From Candidatus Leptovillus gracilis (GTDB lineage: Bacteria > Chloroflexota > Anaerolineae > Promineifilales > Promineifilaceae), in contig JADJXA010000027.1 of the NCBI GenBank assembly GCA_016716065.1, forward strand, positions 99,555-163,554: 64,000 bases of DNA, written 5' to 3'. Shown here one piece after another: positions 33,652 through 41,995 of this stretch. The position numbers and the translations under genes are program-made. Numbering within the stretch: position 1 is the stretch's first letter; each line of letters begins with the position of its first letter. The notes beneath the pieces are model-generated. The model was not told the DNA's origin. It ran no database searches and was given only the letters and a program-made list of their open reading frames with translations.

Positions 33652-35829
33652 GTGAATAAACGTAACCGCCGAATTGTTCTGCTCATCCTGGTGAGCAGCC
33701 TGCTGTTGGCCGTTAGCTTTGTCTGGAACGGCCGTAGCCACCAAAACAACATCGCCATCGCCGTCGCCAAAGGCAAAGCGGTCTACGACATGACCGCCAT
33801 GACCCAAATTAGCCTCAACCAACCGCAAATGCAAGCCATCGCCCTGGCCGACGAAGGGCTGATGGCGCTGCTTGGCGGCGACGAATTCGGCTTTTTAGAT
33901 GCCGTCGTCCTGGGGGAAGGCGAAGCCGCCCGCTGGCAGGCCGCCGGCTGCGGCCGCCAAAACTGCGTCCACATCTCCCTTTATGATTACACCAACGGCG
34001 GCACGGTGAATGCTGTCCTCAACACCAGCAGCGGCCGTATCGTAGACCGCTGGACCAATCCCGACGCCCGCCCCGGCGGCAGCGAATTTATCTTGCCCCG
34101 CGCCATCGCCATCGCGGCCGCCGACCCCGGCGTGCAAAACATCCTGGGCAAGCTGGATCAGGACCCGGCGATGATCCCTATGTCGGCCTGGCTGGCCGAC
34201 GACGCCTGCCGTGACGATTGGTGCGTAGACCTGACCTACCAGGACCCATCGGGCAGCGGCAAAATTGTCCACGTCTTTGTCAATATGGAGCAGAAGCGGG
34301 TGGCGCGCACGTTCATGACGCGCGGCCGTGACCCCATCGCCTCTGCCGCGCCGCAGCCGCAGCGCAATTCGTATACCGACGGCTGCCAGGAAAACGAATA
34401 CGGTTGGAATGTCTGCTGGGAAATGACGGCCAACGATGGCCTGAATTTTTACGGCGCAGCCTACAATGGCACGCCTATTTTTGCAAGCGCCAAAATTGGG
34501 CAAATTGAGGCGTGGTACCCAAGCTGGCCCGGCGGCTACCGCGACGAAATCGGTTTCCGCTCCACGGTGCCCCCCTTTGGCGACACGCAGGTGACGGATT
34601 TGGGCGATGGCTTTGAGGTGATGCAGTTGTTTACGGAGTTCACCCACTGGCCGAACTGCATCTGCTGCTACCGCTATGAGCAGATTATGCGTTTTTATGA
34701 AGACGGCCGTTTCGCCCTCGGTTTTGTCTCGCATGGCCCTGGCTGTGATGATTTGTCGGTCTACCGGCCGTTTTGGCGCCTGGATCTGACATTAGACGGC
34801 CGTGGCCGCACCGATGTCTGGGCCTGGGACACCAGCCAGTGGGTTGAGCTGACCGAGGAGAGCGAATTCTTCCCCTTTATTGACCAGGTTTCACCGGAAG
34901 GGGAGCAACTGGCAACCTTCAACGGCGACCTCCATTACCGCTGGCAGATGACGCGCACCGACCCGTTTGGGCTGGATGAAGCCCGTGTTTTCCTGCTGCA
35001 ATACCAAGAAGGCGAAGGGGATGGCCCCATCCCGACCGGCCCCGGCGACACCTTCATCCCGCCGCGCCAATGGCTGGATGGCGACGCGCTGTCCGGCGGC
35101 GACCCGGTGTTGTGGTGGGTCCCGCTGCTCAAGAGCAAAAAGAGCGAACCATACTGGTGTTCGCCCGACCCGGAACCGGGCATCAACATGTGCGAGACTT
35201 TTTTGATTGCCCGGCCGGCCGGTGAATTGGTGCAGCCCACAGAAGAAGAATTGGCGGCCATGCCGACGGCAACGGCCGTGCCCGCCGAAATCTCCACACC
35301 CGCCCCCACGCCCACGCCCCGCCCCGTGCAAGGCGAAGACGCCGAAGACATCATCCTCAACGCTGGCTGCGGCTCCTGCCACCAGATCGGCGCGTTGGGC
35401 GAAGCCCACAAGGTCGGGCCAGACCTGTCTGGCATTGGTCTGGTGGCCGGGTCGCGGGTCCCCGGCTTGTCCGCCGAAGAATATCTGCGCCAGGCTATTC
35501 TGGAACCCAACGCCCACATCGTCGCCGATTGTCCCAACGGCCCGTGCATCCCCAACATCATGCCGCGTGATTATGCCACGCGCCTCAGCCCGGCGCAGTT
35601 GGAGCTGGTGATTGCTTATCTGCTTACCATGCGCGACGAGGTGGTGGTTGTCGAAACGATTGGCGACGGGGTGGTTCCCGCGCCGAAGGCGATCCCATCG
35701 GCCAAAAATGCGTCGGGCGCGACCACTGCCCCGGCGCGGGCGACTGGGTTGGTGGTGCAGGTGGTGTTGGTGGTATTTGTGTTTTTGCTGACGGCGTTTT
35801 TGTTAGCAAAACTGCCAGAAGAGAGATAG
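33652..35829 (+). CDS. Copper-amine-oxidase-like domain fused to cytochrome c, membrane-anchored
   Basis: 725 residues from the GTG at 33652 (AAGGAG 8 bases upstream). An N-terminal anchor (VLLILVSSLLLAVSFVW) is followed by about 480 residues that resemble copper amine oxidases: DGLNFYGAAYNGTPIFASAK (beta-sandwich entry), YRYEQIMRFYEDGRFAL, FWRLDLTLDGRGRTDVWAWD and DPVLWWV. The usual TxxNY(D/E) cofactor tyrosine motif reads CICCYRYE here, and the HxH and third His copper ligands are not present at the aligned positions, so oxidase chemistry is doubtful. After a Pro/Thr linker comes a cytochrome c domain (about 560-670; CGSCHQIG, axial Met in NIMPRDY) and a C-terminal membrane helix. Likely faces outside and passes electrons; substrate unknown. 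Confidence 0.7.
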   Translation: MNKRNRRIVLLILVSSLLLAVSFVWNGRSHQNNIAIAVAKGKAVYDMTAMTQISLNQPQMQAIALADEGLMALLGGDEFGFLDAVVLGEGEAARWQAAGCGRQNCVHISLYDYTNGGTVNAVLNTSSGRIVDRWTNPDARPGGSEFILPRAIAIAAADPGVQNILGKLDQDPAMIPMSAWLADDACRDDWCVDLTYQDPSGSGKIVHVFVNMEQKRVARTFMTRGRDPIASAAPQPQRNSYTDGCQENEYGWNVCWEMTANDGLNFYGAAYNGTPIFASAKIGQIEAWYPSWPGGYRDEIGFRSTVPPFGDTQVTDLGDGFEVMQLFTEFTHWPNCICCYRYEQIMRFYEDGRFALGFVSHGPGCDDLSVYRPFWRLDLTLDGRGRTDVWAWDTSQWVELTEESEFFPFIDQVSPEGEQLATFNGDLHYRWQMTRTDPFGLDEARVFLLQYQEGEGDGPIPTGPGDTFIPPRQWLDGDALSGGDPVLWWVPLLKSKKSEPYWCSPDPEPGINMCETFLIARPAGELVQPTEEELAAMPTATAVPAEISTPAPTPTPRPVQGEDAEDIILNAGCGSCHQIGALGEAHKVGPDLSGIGLVAGSRVPGLSAEEYLRQAILEPNAHIVADCPNGPCIPNIMPRDYATRLSPAQLELVIAYLLTMRDEVVVVETIGDGVVPAPKAIPSAKNASGATTAPARATGLVVQVVLVVFVFLLTAFLLAKLPEER

Positions 35830-35851
35830 GGTTGGTCCGGTATGAAACAAG

Positions 35852-35871
35852 GCCGGGTGAATCCGGCTTTT
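35852..35871 (+). terminator. Intrinsic terminator after the cytochrome fusion gene
   Basis: GCCGG-GTGAAT-CCGGC followed by TTTT and a further T-rich stretch, 23 bp after the stop at 35829. Confidence 0.6.
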
Positions 35872-35948
35872 CAACCCCTTTTTTACGTGGCATGGGGATG
35901 GGGTGTGTTTTGTAGGTGTGTGAGTTTGACCGTGAGGGATGCGGGGCT

Positions 35949-36062
35949 ATGTCGCTGAAACAGTTGGAACTGCCGCCAGTGATGGACACCTCGTCGGCCG
36001 ACATGGCCGGGGAATTTTACGTGCCTGCGCTTTCGCTGCTTCTACTAAATCGAGTACAATAA
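35949..36062 (+). pseudogene. N-terminal scrap of a defence-type protein
   Basis: A 37-residue frame starts MSLKQLELPPVMDTSSADM and continues AGEFYVPALS before ending within eight residues. This opening resembles the N-terminus of PLD/helicase-type proteins found in phage-defence loci (usually continuing ...RYDRGVGFFSSGW). Only the start survives. It is the first of several truncated genes in this AT-richer stretch. Family assignment is from memory of the N-terminal pattern and is tentative. Confidence 0.35.
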
Positions 36063-36066
36063 AAGC

Positions 36067-36267
36067 ATGAATCACTCTGAATTCCAAAACGGCAAACCGA
36101 GAATAAGAACCCTGGACCTGTTTTGTGGGGCAGGGGGCAGCAGCTATGGCGCGCGCCAGGCAGGGGCGGAGATTGTGGCTGCGATTGACTACTGGCAAAC
36201 GGCCGTTGACACTTACAACGCTAACTTTGGCGAAGGCAAAGCGCGTTATGCGGCTTCCCACCTTTGA
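36067..36267 (+). pseudogene. N-terminal fragment of a C5-cytosine DNA methyltransferase
   Basis: 66 residues. RTLDLFCGAGGSSYGARQAG is motif I of cytosine-5 methyltransferases (SAM binding), followed by EIVAAIDYWQTAVDTYNANF (motif II region). The frame then ends at a stop; the catalytic PC motif and target-recognition domain are missing. Probably the modification half of a lost restriction-modification system; the HNH gene that follows could be its nuclease partner. Confidence 0.75.
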
Positions 36268-36296
36268 ATCTGTGCTTTACGGCGGGGCGAATTATT

Positions 36297-37103
36297 ATGG
36301 CAAAAGGGGGGTTGTGGACATACGACGAGCTATTATTGGCGCTTAACTTGTACTACAAGATACCCTTTGGGCAGTTTCATCAGCACAATCCAAAAGTAAT
36401 TGATTTAGCTAAATTAATAAACAGAACACCCAGTTCTGTGGCTATGCAACTCAGTAATTTTGCAAGCCTTGACCCATATCACCAAAGTCGGGGAATTAGT
36501 GGGCTACGTCCGCCTGGCAAACTTGCACAAGAAATTTGGATAGATATGCAAAACAACTGGGAAGACCTTATCATGAAAAGCGAGGAGTTACTGGATTTAC
36601 TGGCCCAGCCGCAAGACGAACCCAAAACATCCTATACGTTGGAAGAAGAACGCAATAAAGCCCAATATCTTCAGATTCAGAAAGAAAAGCACGTCCCAAC
36701 AGAGGTTGAACGCTCTGTAAAGGTGCGATTGGGGCAAAGATTTTTCCGAGAATCAATTATGGCAAACTATCGAGAACGATGTTGTGTGTGCGGTATGCCC
36801 ATCCCAGAGTTGTTGATAGCAAGTCACATCATTCCTTGGAAGGCAAGAGAAGATTTACGTTTGAATCCAAGCAATGGATTGTGCTTGTGTGTTTTACATG
36901 ACAAGGCTTTTGACCGAGGGTTACTTTCAATAGATGATGATTACAAAGTGATGATCAGTTCATTGATTCAAGAACATTCATTACAAGAAGCAGTAAAACA
37001 CGGTTTAACAGCCTACAATGAACATTTTATCTTACTACCCGATAGATTTGTGCCTGAGAAAAGATTTTTGCAGACTCATCGTAATGAGTGTTTTATCTGG
37101 TAA
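36297..37103 (+). CDS. HNH restriction-type endonuclease
   Basis: 268 residues from the ATG at 36297. The N-terminal half (GLWTYDELLLALNLYYKIPFG; LIGRT-like INRTPSSVAMQL) resembles DNA-binding parts of restriction HNH enzymes. The C-terminal HNH nuclease (about 160-205) has CCVCG, IASHIIPWKAREDLRLNPSNG and LCVLHDKAFDRG. His, Asn and His of the beta-beta-alpha metal fold are all in place, so the enzyme looks intact. AT-rich, without ACGGCCGT, next to methyltransferase debris: a horizontally acquired restriction gene. Without its methyltransferase it may be modification-dependent, silent, or protected by other means. Confidence 0.8.
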   Translation: MAKGGLWTYDELLLALNLYYKIPFGQFHQHNPKVIDLAKLINRTPSSVAMQLSNFASLDPYHQSRGISGLRPPGKLAQEIWIDMQNNWEDLIMKSEELLDLLAQPQDEPKTSYTLEEERNKAQYLQIQKEKHVPTEVERSVKVRLGQRFFRESIMANYRERCCVCGMPIPELLIASHIIPWKAREDLRLNPSNGLCLCVLHDKAFDRGLLSIDDDYKVMISSLIQEHSLQEAVKHGLTAYNEHFILLPDRFVPEKRFLQTHRNECFIW

Positions 37104-37343
37104 TACTATCGCCAGATCATGACTTCCGAGACAAAAAAGTCCTTCTGAGTAAGAAATGTAAAAACTTGTGGAAACGGTTTGGAATGTAGTGCCTTGATTA
37201 ATCATTATGATGTACTGGCTAGCCACTCCGAAATTTTTGCATTCCTGAACTAGACGACATTGTATGGCTTTCAGGACTTTTTGCAACAAGCGAACTACGG
37301 CGATTGCATATTCGCCAAACTCAGATGTCTCAGATGACCTCGC

Positions 37344-37443
37344 CAGGGCGTAAACGCCCCGGCTAGACAACAACGCCGGTTGAAACCGGCTTAAAGCCCC
37401 ATTTATGGTGCGTTGTTTGGTAGCCTGATGCTTTAGCATCAGG
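37344..37443. repeat. Cluster of three perfect hairpins
   Basis: GGGCG-TAAA-CGCCC (37345-37358), GCCGGTT-GA-AACCGGC (37375-37390) and CCTGATGC-TTTA-GCATCAGG (37424-37443) follow one another in about 100 bp of non-coding DNA downstream of the HNH gene. The interval also contains GGCTAGACAACAACG and its near inverse GTGCGTTGTTTGGTAGCC. It looks like the end of a mobile element or a structured RNA; no gene is supported in 37104-37569. Confidence 0.5.
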
Positions 37444-37489
37444 CGGAACGGGCCGTAAAGTTGGGTATGCAATCGCCCTAACAAGCGAA

Positions 37490-37568
37490 CTAGTAGTGCG
37501 ACCGACTAGTTTTGACGGGTTCTATTACAGCAAAAAAATCCGTCAAAACAATATTGTTGGACTACTAG
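37490..37568. repeat. 79-bp hairpin element at the broken end of the AIPR gene
   Basis: Ends are CTAGTAGTGCGAC and the inverse of CTAGTAGTCCAAC. Inside, TTTTGACGG and CCGTCAAAA pair around a 20-base loop. The AIPR coding sequence starts abruptly at its right end, so insertion of this small element (or recombination at it) probably removed the 5' part of the gene. Confidence 0.65.
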
Positions 37569-37569
37569 A

Positions 37570-38596
37570 ATTTCCGAATATGCTAATACTCAAAACAGGG
37601 TGAGCGCCGCAGACTTCTTTTCAAATCATCCCTTTCATCTCAGAATCGAAGAGATTTCTCGTCGTTTGTGGGCACCTTCGCCTGAAGGTGGGCTAAGGGA
37701 AACTCATTGGTTCTATGAACGCGCACGCGGCCAGTATATCAATGCCCAAGCTAACTTAACCCCAGCAAAACAGAAAGAATTCCTGTCTAAGAACCCCCGC
37801 TCTCAAATGTTTACAAAAACCGATCTCGCCAAGTTTGAGAATTCCTTTGGTATGCGACCCCACATGGTTAGTTTTGGAGCGCAAAAAAAACTTTGCGGAA
37901 TTCGCAAAGGAAATTGGTCAAAAATGGGAGCAGAACGAAAAACAGTTCAACGAGCTTTACTTTAAACATCTTGTGGCAAAAGCAATCCTATTCCGTTTTC
38001 TTGACAAAAATATCATGCGACAAGCGTGGTACGGTGGATACAAGGCCAACATAGTTACCTATTCAATAACAAAACTGGCATATATGGTTTCAAGTACCCG
38101 CAAGCGCCTAGATTTAGAGCAAATATGGAAGAATCAGAAATTATCACCTGCTCTCGAATCTCAACTATTGCTTATTGCTGAGTCAGTAAATGAGCAAATA
38201 CAAGACGCACCAGAACTGATAACAAATGTAACTGAATGGTGTAAGAAAGAAGCCTGTTGGCAAAGAATCAAAGACTCACAACAAGTAACTTTGAACCAAG
38301 ACCTTATTATTGAGCTTTTGGACGTTCAGGAAGTACTAGATCGTGCAAAAGATGCCGAGAAAACTCAAACGATAGATAACGGTATCTTTTCACAAAAATA
38401 TGTAATTGAAAAAGGAGCTGACTATTGGAAGCAAGTCGCCCAATACGGACTGAAGGGGAAGCATCTTAGCCCTATGGAAATGGAAATTATTCAAATTGCC
38501 TGCAAAATCCCGAATAAAATCCCATCTGAAAAACAATCACAGGTAATCATAAAAATCGAAAACAAGGTTATTGCTGAGGGATTTTTTGTTGAATAG
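37570..38596 (+). pseudogene. AIPR-family abortive phage-resistance protein, C-terminal part, one frameshift
   Basis: The frame opens mid-protein (ISEYANTQNRVSAADFFSNH) and matches the AIPR family: RRLWAP, ETHWFYERARGQYINAQANL, LTKTDLAKFENS, then in the next frame NFAEFAKEIGQKWEQNE, YFKHLVAKAILFR, GGYKANIVTYSITKLAYM and TNVTEWCKKEACWQRIK. The frame changes at a run of eight A (37873-37880). Seven A would give GAQKNFAEFAKE without interruption. About 340 residues remain of the 600-700 usual for the family. AIPR proteins abort phage infection; this copy lacks its N-terminal half and is presumably dead, unless the A run is a sequencing error and a shorter product still works. Confidence 0.8.
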
Positions 38597-38687
38597 TACT
38601 CCATAATCTTCGGAATAAGCTGGCCAACAGCCTTTGTCGTCTTCAATTGGAATTGTTTTTTCTGGCAGTATTCCAAAGAAAACCAGA

Positions 38688-38756
38688 ATGAGCAGAACGG
38701 ATTATTATCTCGACCAATTCGCCCGCCTCAGCGTCAACAAAAACCGCAAAACGTGG
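38688..38756 (+). pseudogene. N-terminal scrap of a possible McrA/HNH-type gene
   Basis: MSRTDYYLDQFARLSVNKNR resembles the opening of restriction HNH proteins (pattern YY...F..L.VN+...). After KTW the sequence becomes native-type non-coding DNA with two ACGGCCGT sites. Too short for certainty. Confidence 0.25.
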
Positions 38757-38860
38757 ACGGCCGTTTTCCCCCCTCTCCAGTTACCAACCTCTTTACACAG
38801 AAAAATTTGGGGTGGTGGGAAAAACGGCCGTTCAGTTACCAACTTCTTTACATCGCTACA

Positions 38861-40069
38861 CTACACCCGCTCAATAATCGTCGCAATCCCCATGCCGCCG
38901 CCGACGCAGAGGGTGATCAGCGCCGTCGTCAGGTCCCGGCGCTCCAATTCATCCAACACCGTGCCCAACAGCATCGCCCCGGTCGCCCCCAACGGATGGC
39001 CCAGCGCAATGGCCCCGCCATTCACATTCACGGATTCGCTGCTTTCAATGCCCATGTCGCGCATAAAACGCAGCACCACGGCCGCAAACGCCTCGTTCAC
39101 TTCAAATAAATCAATGTCCTTCACCGCCATGCCCGCCTGCTTTAACGCTTTTTTTGCCGCCGGGCCTGGCCCAACCAGCATGATCGTCGGTTCCGTGCCC
39201 ACCAGGGCGGCGGCGCGGATTTTGGCGCGGGCTTTCAGGCCCAGCGCTTTGCCGCTCTTTTTGCGCCCCACCAGCACCAACGCCGCTCCATCCACAATGC
39301 CGGAGGAGTTGCCGGCCGTGTGGACGTGGCGGATGTGTTCGACTTCCGGGTAGCGCTGCATGGCAACAGCGTCGAAGCCCATCTCGCCCATCATCTGGAA
39401 GGCGGGGCTGAGTTTGCCCAACGATGCCAGCGTCGTGCCAGGGCGGATGAATTCGTCTTCGGCCAGGATGGGCAGGCCGTTCATGTCTTTAACCGGCACA
39501 ATGGATTTGGCAAAATGGCCCTGGGCGCGGGCCTGGGCGGCGCGCTGCTGCGATTGCACGGCGAATTGGTCCACGTCTTCCCGGCTGAAGCCTTCGATGG
39601 TGGCGATAAGGTCGGCGCTGATGCCCTGGGGGATGAAGTGAGTCTTGCTGTTCACTTTGGGGTCGGCCACCCACGCGCCGCCATCGGACCCCATAGGCAC
39701 GCGGGACATGGATTCCACGCCGCCGGCGACGACCAGTTTTTCCCAACCGGAGCGCACTTTCATGGCCGCCAGGTTCACCGCCTCCAGCCCGGAAGCGCAA
39801 AAGCGATTGAGCTGCACGCCAGGCACATCTACGTGCCAATCGGCGTAGATGGTCGCCGTGCGGGCAATGTCCGCCCCCTGATCGCCGATGGGTGTGACGC
39901 AGCCCAAAACCACGTCGTCTATGTGGGCGGTGTCCAGGTCGTGGCGCTGCTCCATCTCTTTCATCAGGCCGGCAACCAGGTCAATGGGCGTCACCTCATA
40001 CAGGCTGCCGCTGCTTTTGCCCTTGCCCCTGGGGGTGCGGATGGCGTCAAAAATATAGGCGTTTGGCAT
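38861..40069 (-). CDS. Thiolase (acetyl-CoA acyltransferase)
   Basis: 402 residues. Active-site Cys in LNRFCASGLEAV (about 90), His in GGAIALGHPLGATGA and second Cys in TLCVGGGMGIA are all present; VESMSRVPMG and EVNEAFAAV are family landmarks. It thiolytically cleaves 3-ketoacyl-CoA in fatty-acid oxidation or condenses acetyl-CoA; FadA/FadI-like substrates are likely. No other beta-oxidation genes adjoin. Leader element D lies directly upstream and provides AAGGGAG as Shine-Dalgarno. Confidence 0.92.
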   Translation of the reverse strand: MPNAYIFDAIRTPRGKGKSSGSLYEVTPIDLVAGLMKEMEQRHDLDTAHIDDVVLGCVTPIGDQGADIARTATIYADWHVDVPGVQLNRFCASGLEAVNLAAMKVRSGWEKLVVAGGVESMSRVPMGSDGGAWVADPKVNSKTHFIPQGISADLIATIEGFSREDVDQFAVQSQQRAAQARAQGHFAKSIVPVKDMNGLPILAEDEFIRPGTTLASLGKLSPAFQMMGEMGFDAVAMQRYPEVEHIRHVHTAGNSSGIVDGAALVLVGRKKSGKALGLKARAKIRAAALVGTEPTIMLVGPGPAAKKALKQAGMAVKDIDLFEVNEAFAAVVLRFMRDMGIESSESVNVNGGAIALGHPLGATGAMLLGTVLDELERRDLTTALITLCVGGGMGIATIIERV

Positions 40070-40076
40070 GTGTTTT

Positions 40077-40187
40077 TCTCCCTTGAAAATGGGAGCGCGG
40101 ACGTCCCGTCCGCCCCGGCAGGCGAGACGCCTGCGCTCCCACGGTTTTCATTCGTGGTGGTGGGTGCAGCCCACGCATGATGTCTCC
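40077..40187 (-). repeat. Portable leader element, copy D (before the thiolase gene)
   Basis: Minus strand: GGGAGACATCATGCGTGGGC, CCACCACCACGAATG, GGGAGC outer stem, hairpins GCAGGCG-TCT-CGCCTGC and GCGGACG-GGA-CGTCCGC, then CATTTTCAAGGGAG before the ATG at 40069. Same orientation relative to its gene as copies A, B, C and E; nearly identical to copy E. Confidence 0.92.
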
Positions 40188-40219
40188 CTTGAAAATGGGA
40201 GCGCGGACGTCCCGTCCGC
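40184..40219 (-). repeat. Partial extra copy of the portable leader element
   Basis: The 3' half only (GCGGACG-GGA-CGTCCGC, GCTCCCATTTTC, AAGGGAG) joined head to tail upstream of copy D. Its AAGGGAG is the site preceding copy D's own upstream ATG, so the tandem shares one boundary base for base. Confidence 0.8.
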
Positions 40220-40270
40220 TTCTTTAAGATTTGACAACTCTAAACCTTCCGTTACCCCGCCACGTCTCGG

Positions 40271-40900
40271 TCATTGGAGGAACGGGTTGTTTTGTTTTTC
40301 CGCGCCGATGGTGGTGGCGGGGCCGTGACCGGGAAAGACCCGGGTCTCGTCGGGCAGAATGAGCAGTTTTTCGCGGATGGAGCGCAGCAGCAGGCTCAAA
40401 TCGCCGCCGGGCAAGTCGGTACGGCCGATGCTCTGTTGGAACAGCACATCGCCGACAAAAACAACGCCATGTTCAGGCAGGTAAAAGCTGACATGGCCGG
40501 GCGCGTGGCCGGGGGTGAAGAGGACGTGTACGGCCGTTTTCCCAACCCATACAACCTGCCCTTCGCTCAACAGTTCATCCGGCGGCGGCAGGGCGGGGAA
40601 GCGGATGTTCCACAGCGCGCCGCTCATGGTGGCGTGCTGCAGCATATCAATCGCTTCGGGGTGGATGTAGATGGGCGCCGGTTTTTCGGCTTGCAGTTCG
40701 GCCAGCCCGGCGACGTGGTCGAAGTGGCTGTGGGTAAGCAGGATGTGGCTGAGATTGTAACCGCGCTCGTCCAGGGTGGCGGCGATGGCCCGGCCGTTCC
40801 AGGAGGGGTCAATGACGGCCGTATCCAGCGTTTCTTCACATACCAGCACATAACAGTTGGTTTGCAGCGGACCTAAAGGCAGTTGCAGAATCTCGATCAT
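40271..40900 (-). CDS. Metallo-beta-lactamase-fold hydrolase (glyoxalase II-like)
   Basis: 209 residues. Metal ligands: THSHFDHVAG (HxHxDH), His in FTPGHAPGHVSF, Asp in FVGDVLF and His in FPGHGP. The overall length and NCYVL opening match the short glyoxalase II-like hydroxyacylglutathione-hydrolase/persulfide-dioxygenase group. It likely hydrolyses a thioester in the cytoplasm; the substrate is not decided. The 110 bp between it and the next gene hold nothing recognisable. Confidence 0.88.
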   Translation of the reverse strand: MIEILQLPLGPLQTNCYVLVCEETLDTAVIDPSWNGRAIAATLDERGYNLSHILLTHSHFDHVAGLAELQAEKPAPIYIHPEAIDMLQHATMSGALWNIRFPALPPPDELLSEGQVVWVGKTAVHVLFTPGHAPGHVSFYLPEHGVVFVGDVLFQQSIGRTDLPGGDLSLLLRSIREKLLILPDETRVFPGHGPATTIGAEKQNNPFLQ

Positions 40901-41010
40901 GATGCCATCTACTCCATGCGTTTGTCACTATCTTACATGGGATGACCATACTCTGCACGTGATTTGGGGGAATGTCCAGGGCATACGCGCTCGATCCGCG
41001 CGCCTCATCT

Positions 41011-41967
41011 TCATTCCGCTACCGTGATGACCACTTTGCTGCGGGCGTGTTCTTTTTCCAGATAGCGGAATGCCTCGGGCGCCTCGCGCAGCGGGTAGGT
41101 TCGTTCAATGACCGGTCGGACCTGCCCGGTTTCGATCCATTCCTTTAATTGCGTCAAGTCGTTGCCATCTGGCACAGTCAGGTACATGCTCCCCAATTGG
41201 CGCAGGAACGGTGAGAGCAAAAACGCCTTGAACACGTAGCCCATGCCGCCGTGACCGCTGTTGGGAACGAGCCGCCCCTCTGGGGTGAGGACGCGCATCA
41301 TATCTGAAAACGAATGGCTGGCGACATTGTCCAGGATCAGGTCGTAGCGACGGCCGTTTTGTGTGAAGTCCTTCTGGGTGTAATCCACAACGTCGTCCGC
41401 GCCGAGGGAGCGCACCATGTCCACATTCCGCGTGCTGCATACGCCAGTCACTTCGGCGCCGAGCGCTTTAGCGATTTGCACGGCAAACGTGCCCACCCCG
41501 CCTGAAGCCCCGTTGATCAACACCTTCTGCCCCGGCTGCAACTGGCCGACATCGCGCAAGCCTTTCAGGGCGGTAATCGCACCGGTTGGAATGGCAGCGG
41601 CTTGCTCGAAGGCGAGGTTGACAGGCTTGAGCGCCAGTTTATCTTCCGCCACGCTCGCATATTCGGCCAGCGCGCCATTGCAAGAGGCATACACCGCGTC
41701 GCCGGGGCGGAACTGCGTTACGCTGGACCCAACCGCCTCAACTACCCCAGCCATATCCATGCCCAGCACATGGTTTTTGGGTTTGGGAAACCCGGTTGTC
41801 AAACGGACCAGCCACGGGCTGCCGCGCATGGTGAACACATCCCCGGCATTAATGGAAGCAGCTTTGACGCGAACCAATACCTGGTTATCTTTCATCGCCG
41901 GCTGGGCAACCTCAGCCAGTTTGAGAACATCGGGTGAACCGTAGTCGTTTTGAACAATCGCTTTCAT
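41011..41967 (-). CDS. NAD(P)-dependent MDR oxidoreductase (quinone-reductase-like)
   Basis: 318 residues from the ATG at 41967 (AGGAGAAAACGC upstream). Medium-chain dehydrogenase/reductase fold: GroES-like N-terminal part (VRVKAASINAGDVF, HVLGMDMAGVVEAVG) and Rossmann part with VLINGASGGVGTFAVQIAK. It lacks the zinc ligands of alcohol dehydrogenases, pointing to a quinone/enone reductase. It follows the DUF6326 gene by 28 bp on the same strand, and a MalT-like regulator lies upstream; the group may be one stress-response unit. Confidence 0.9.
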   Translation of the reverse strand: MKAIVQNDYGSPDVLKLAEVAQPAMKDNQVLVRVKAASINAGDVFTMRGSPWLVRLTTGFPKPKNHVLGMDMAGVVEAVGSSVTQFRPGDAVYASCNGALAEYASVAEDKLALKPVNLAFEQAAAIPTGAITALKGLRDVGQLQPGQKVLINGASGGVGTFAVQIAKALGAEVTGVCSTRNVDMVRSLGADDVVDYTQKDFTQNGRRYDLILDNVASHSFSDMMRVLTPEGRLVPNSGHGGMGYVFKAFLLSPFLRQLGSMYLTVPDGNDLTQLKEWIETGQVRPVIERTYPLREAPEAFRYLEKEHARSKVVITVAE

Positions 41968-41995
41968 GCGTTTTCTCCTATTCGTATTCGTTTTA

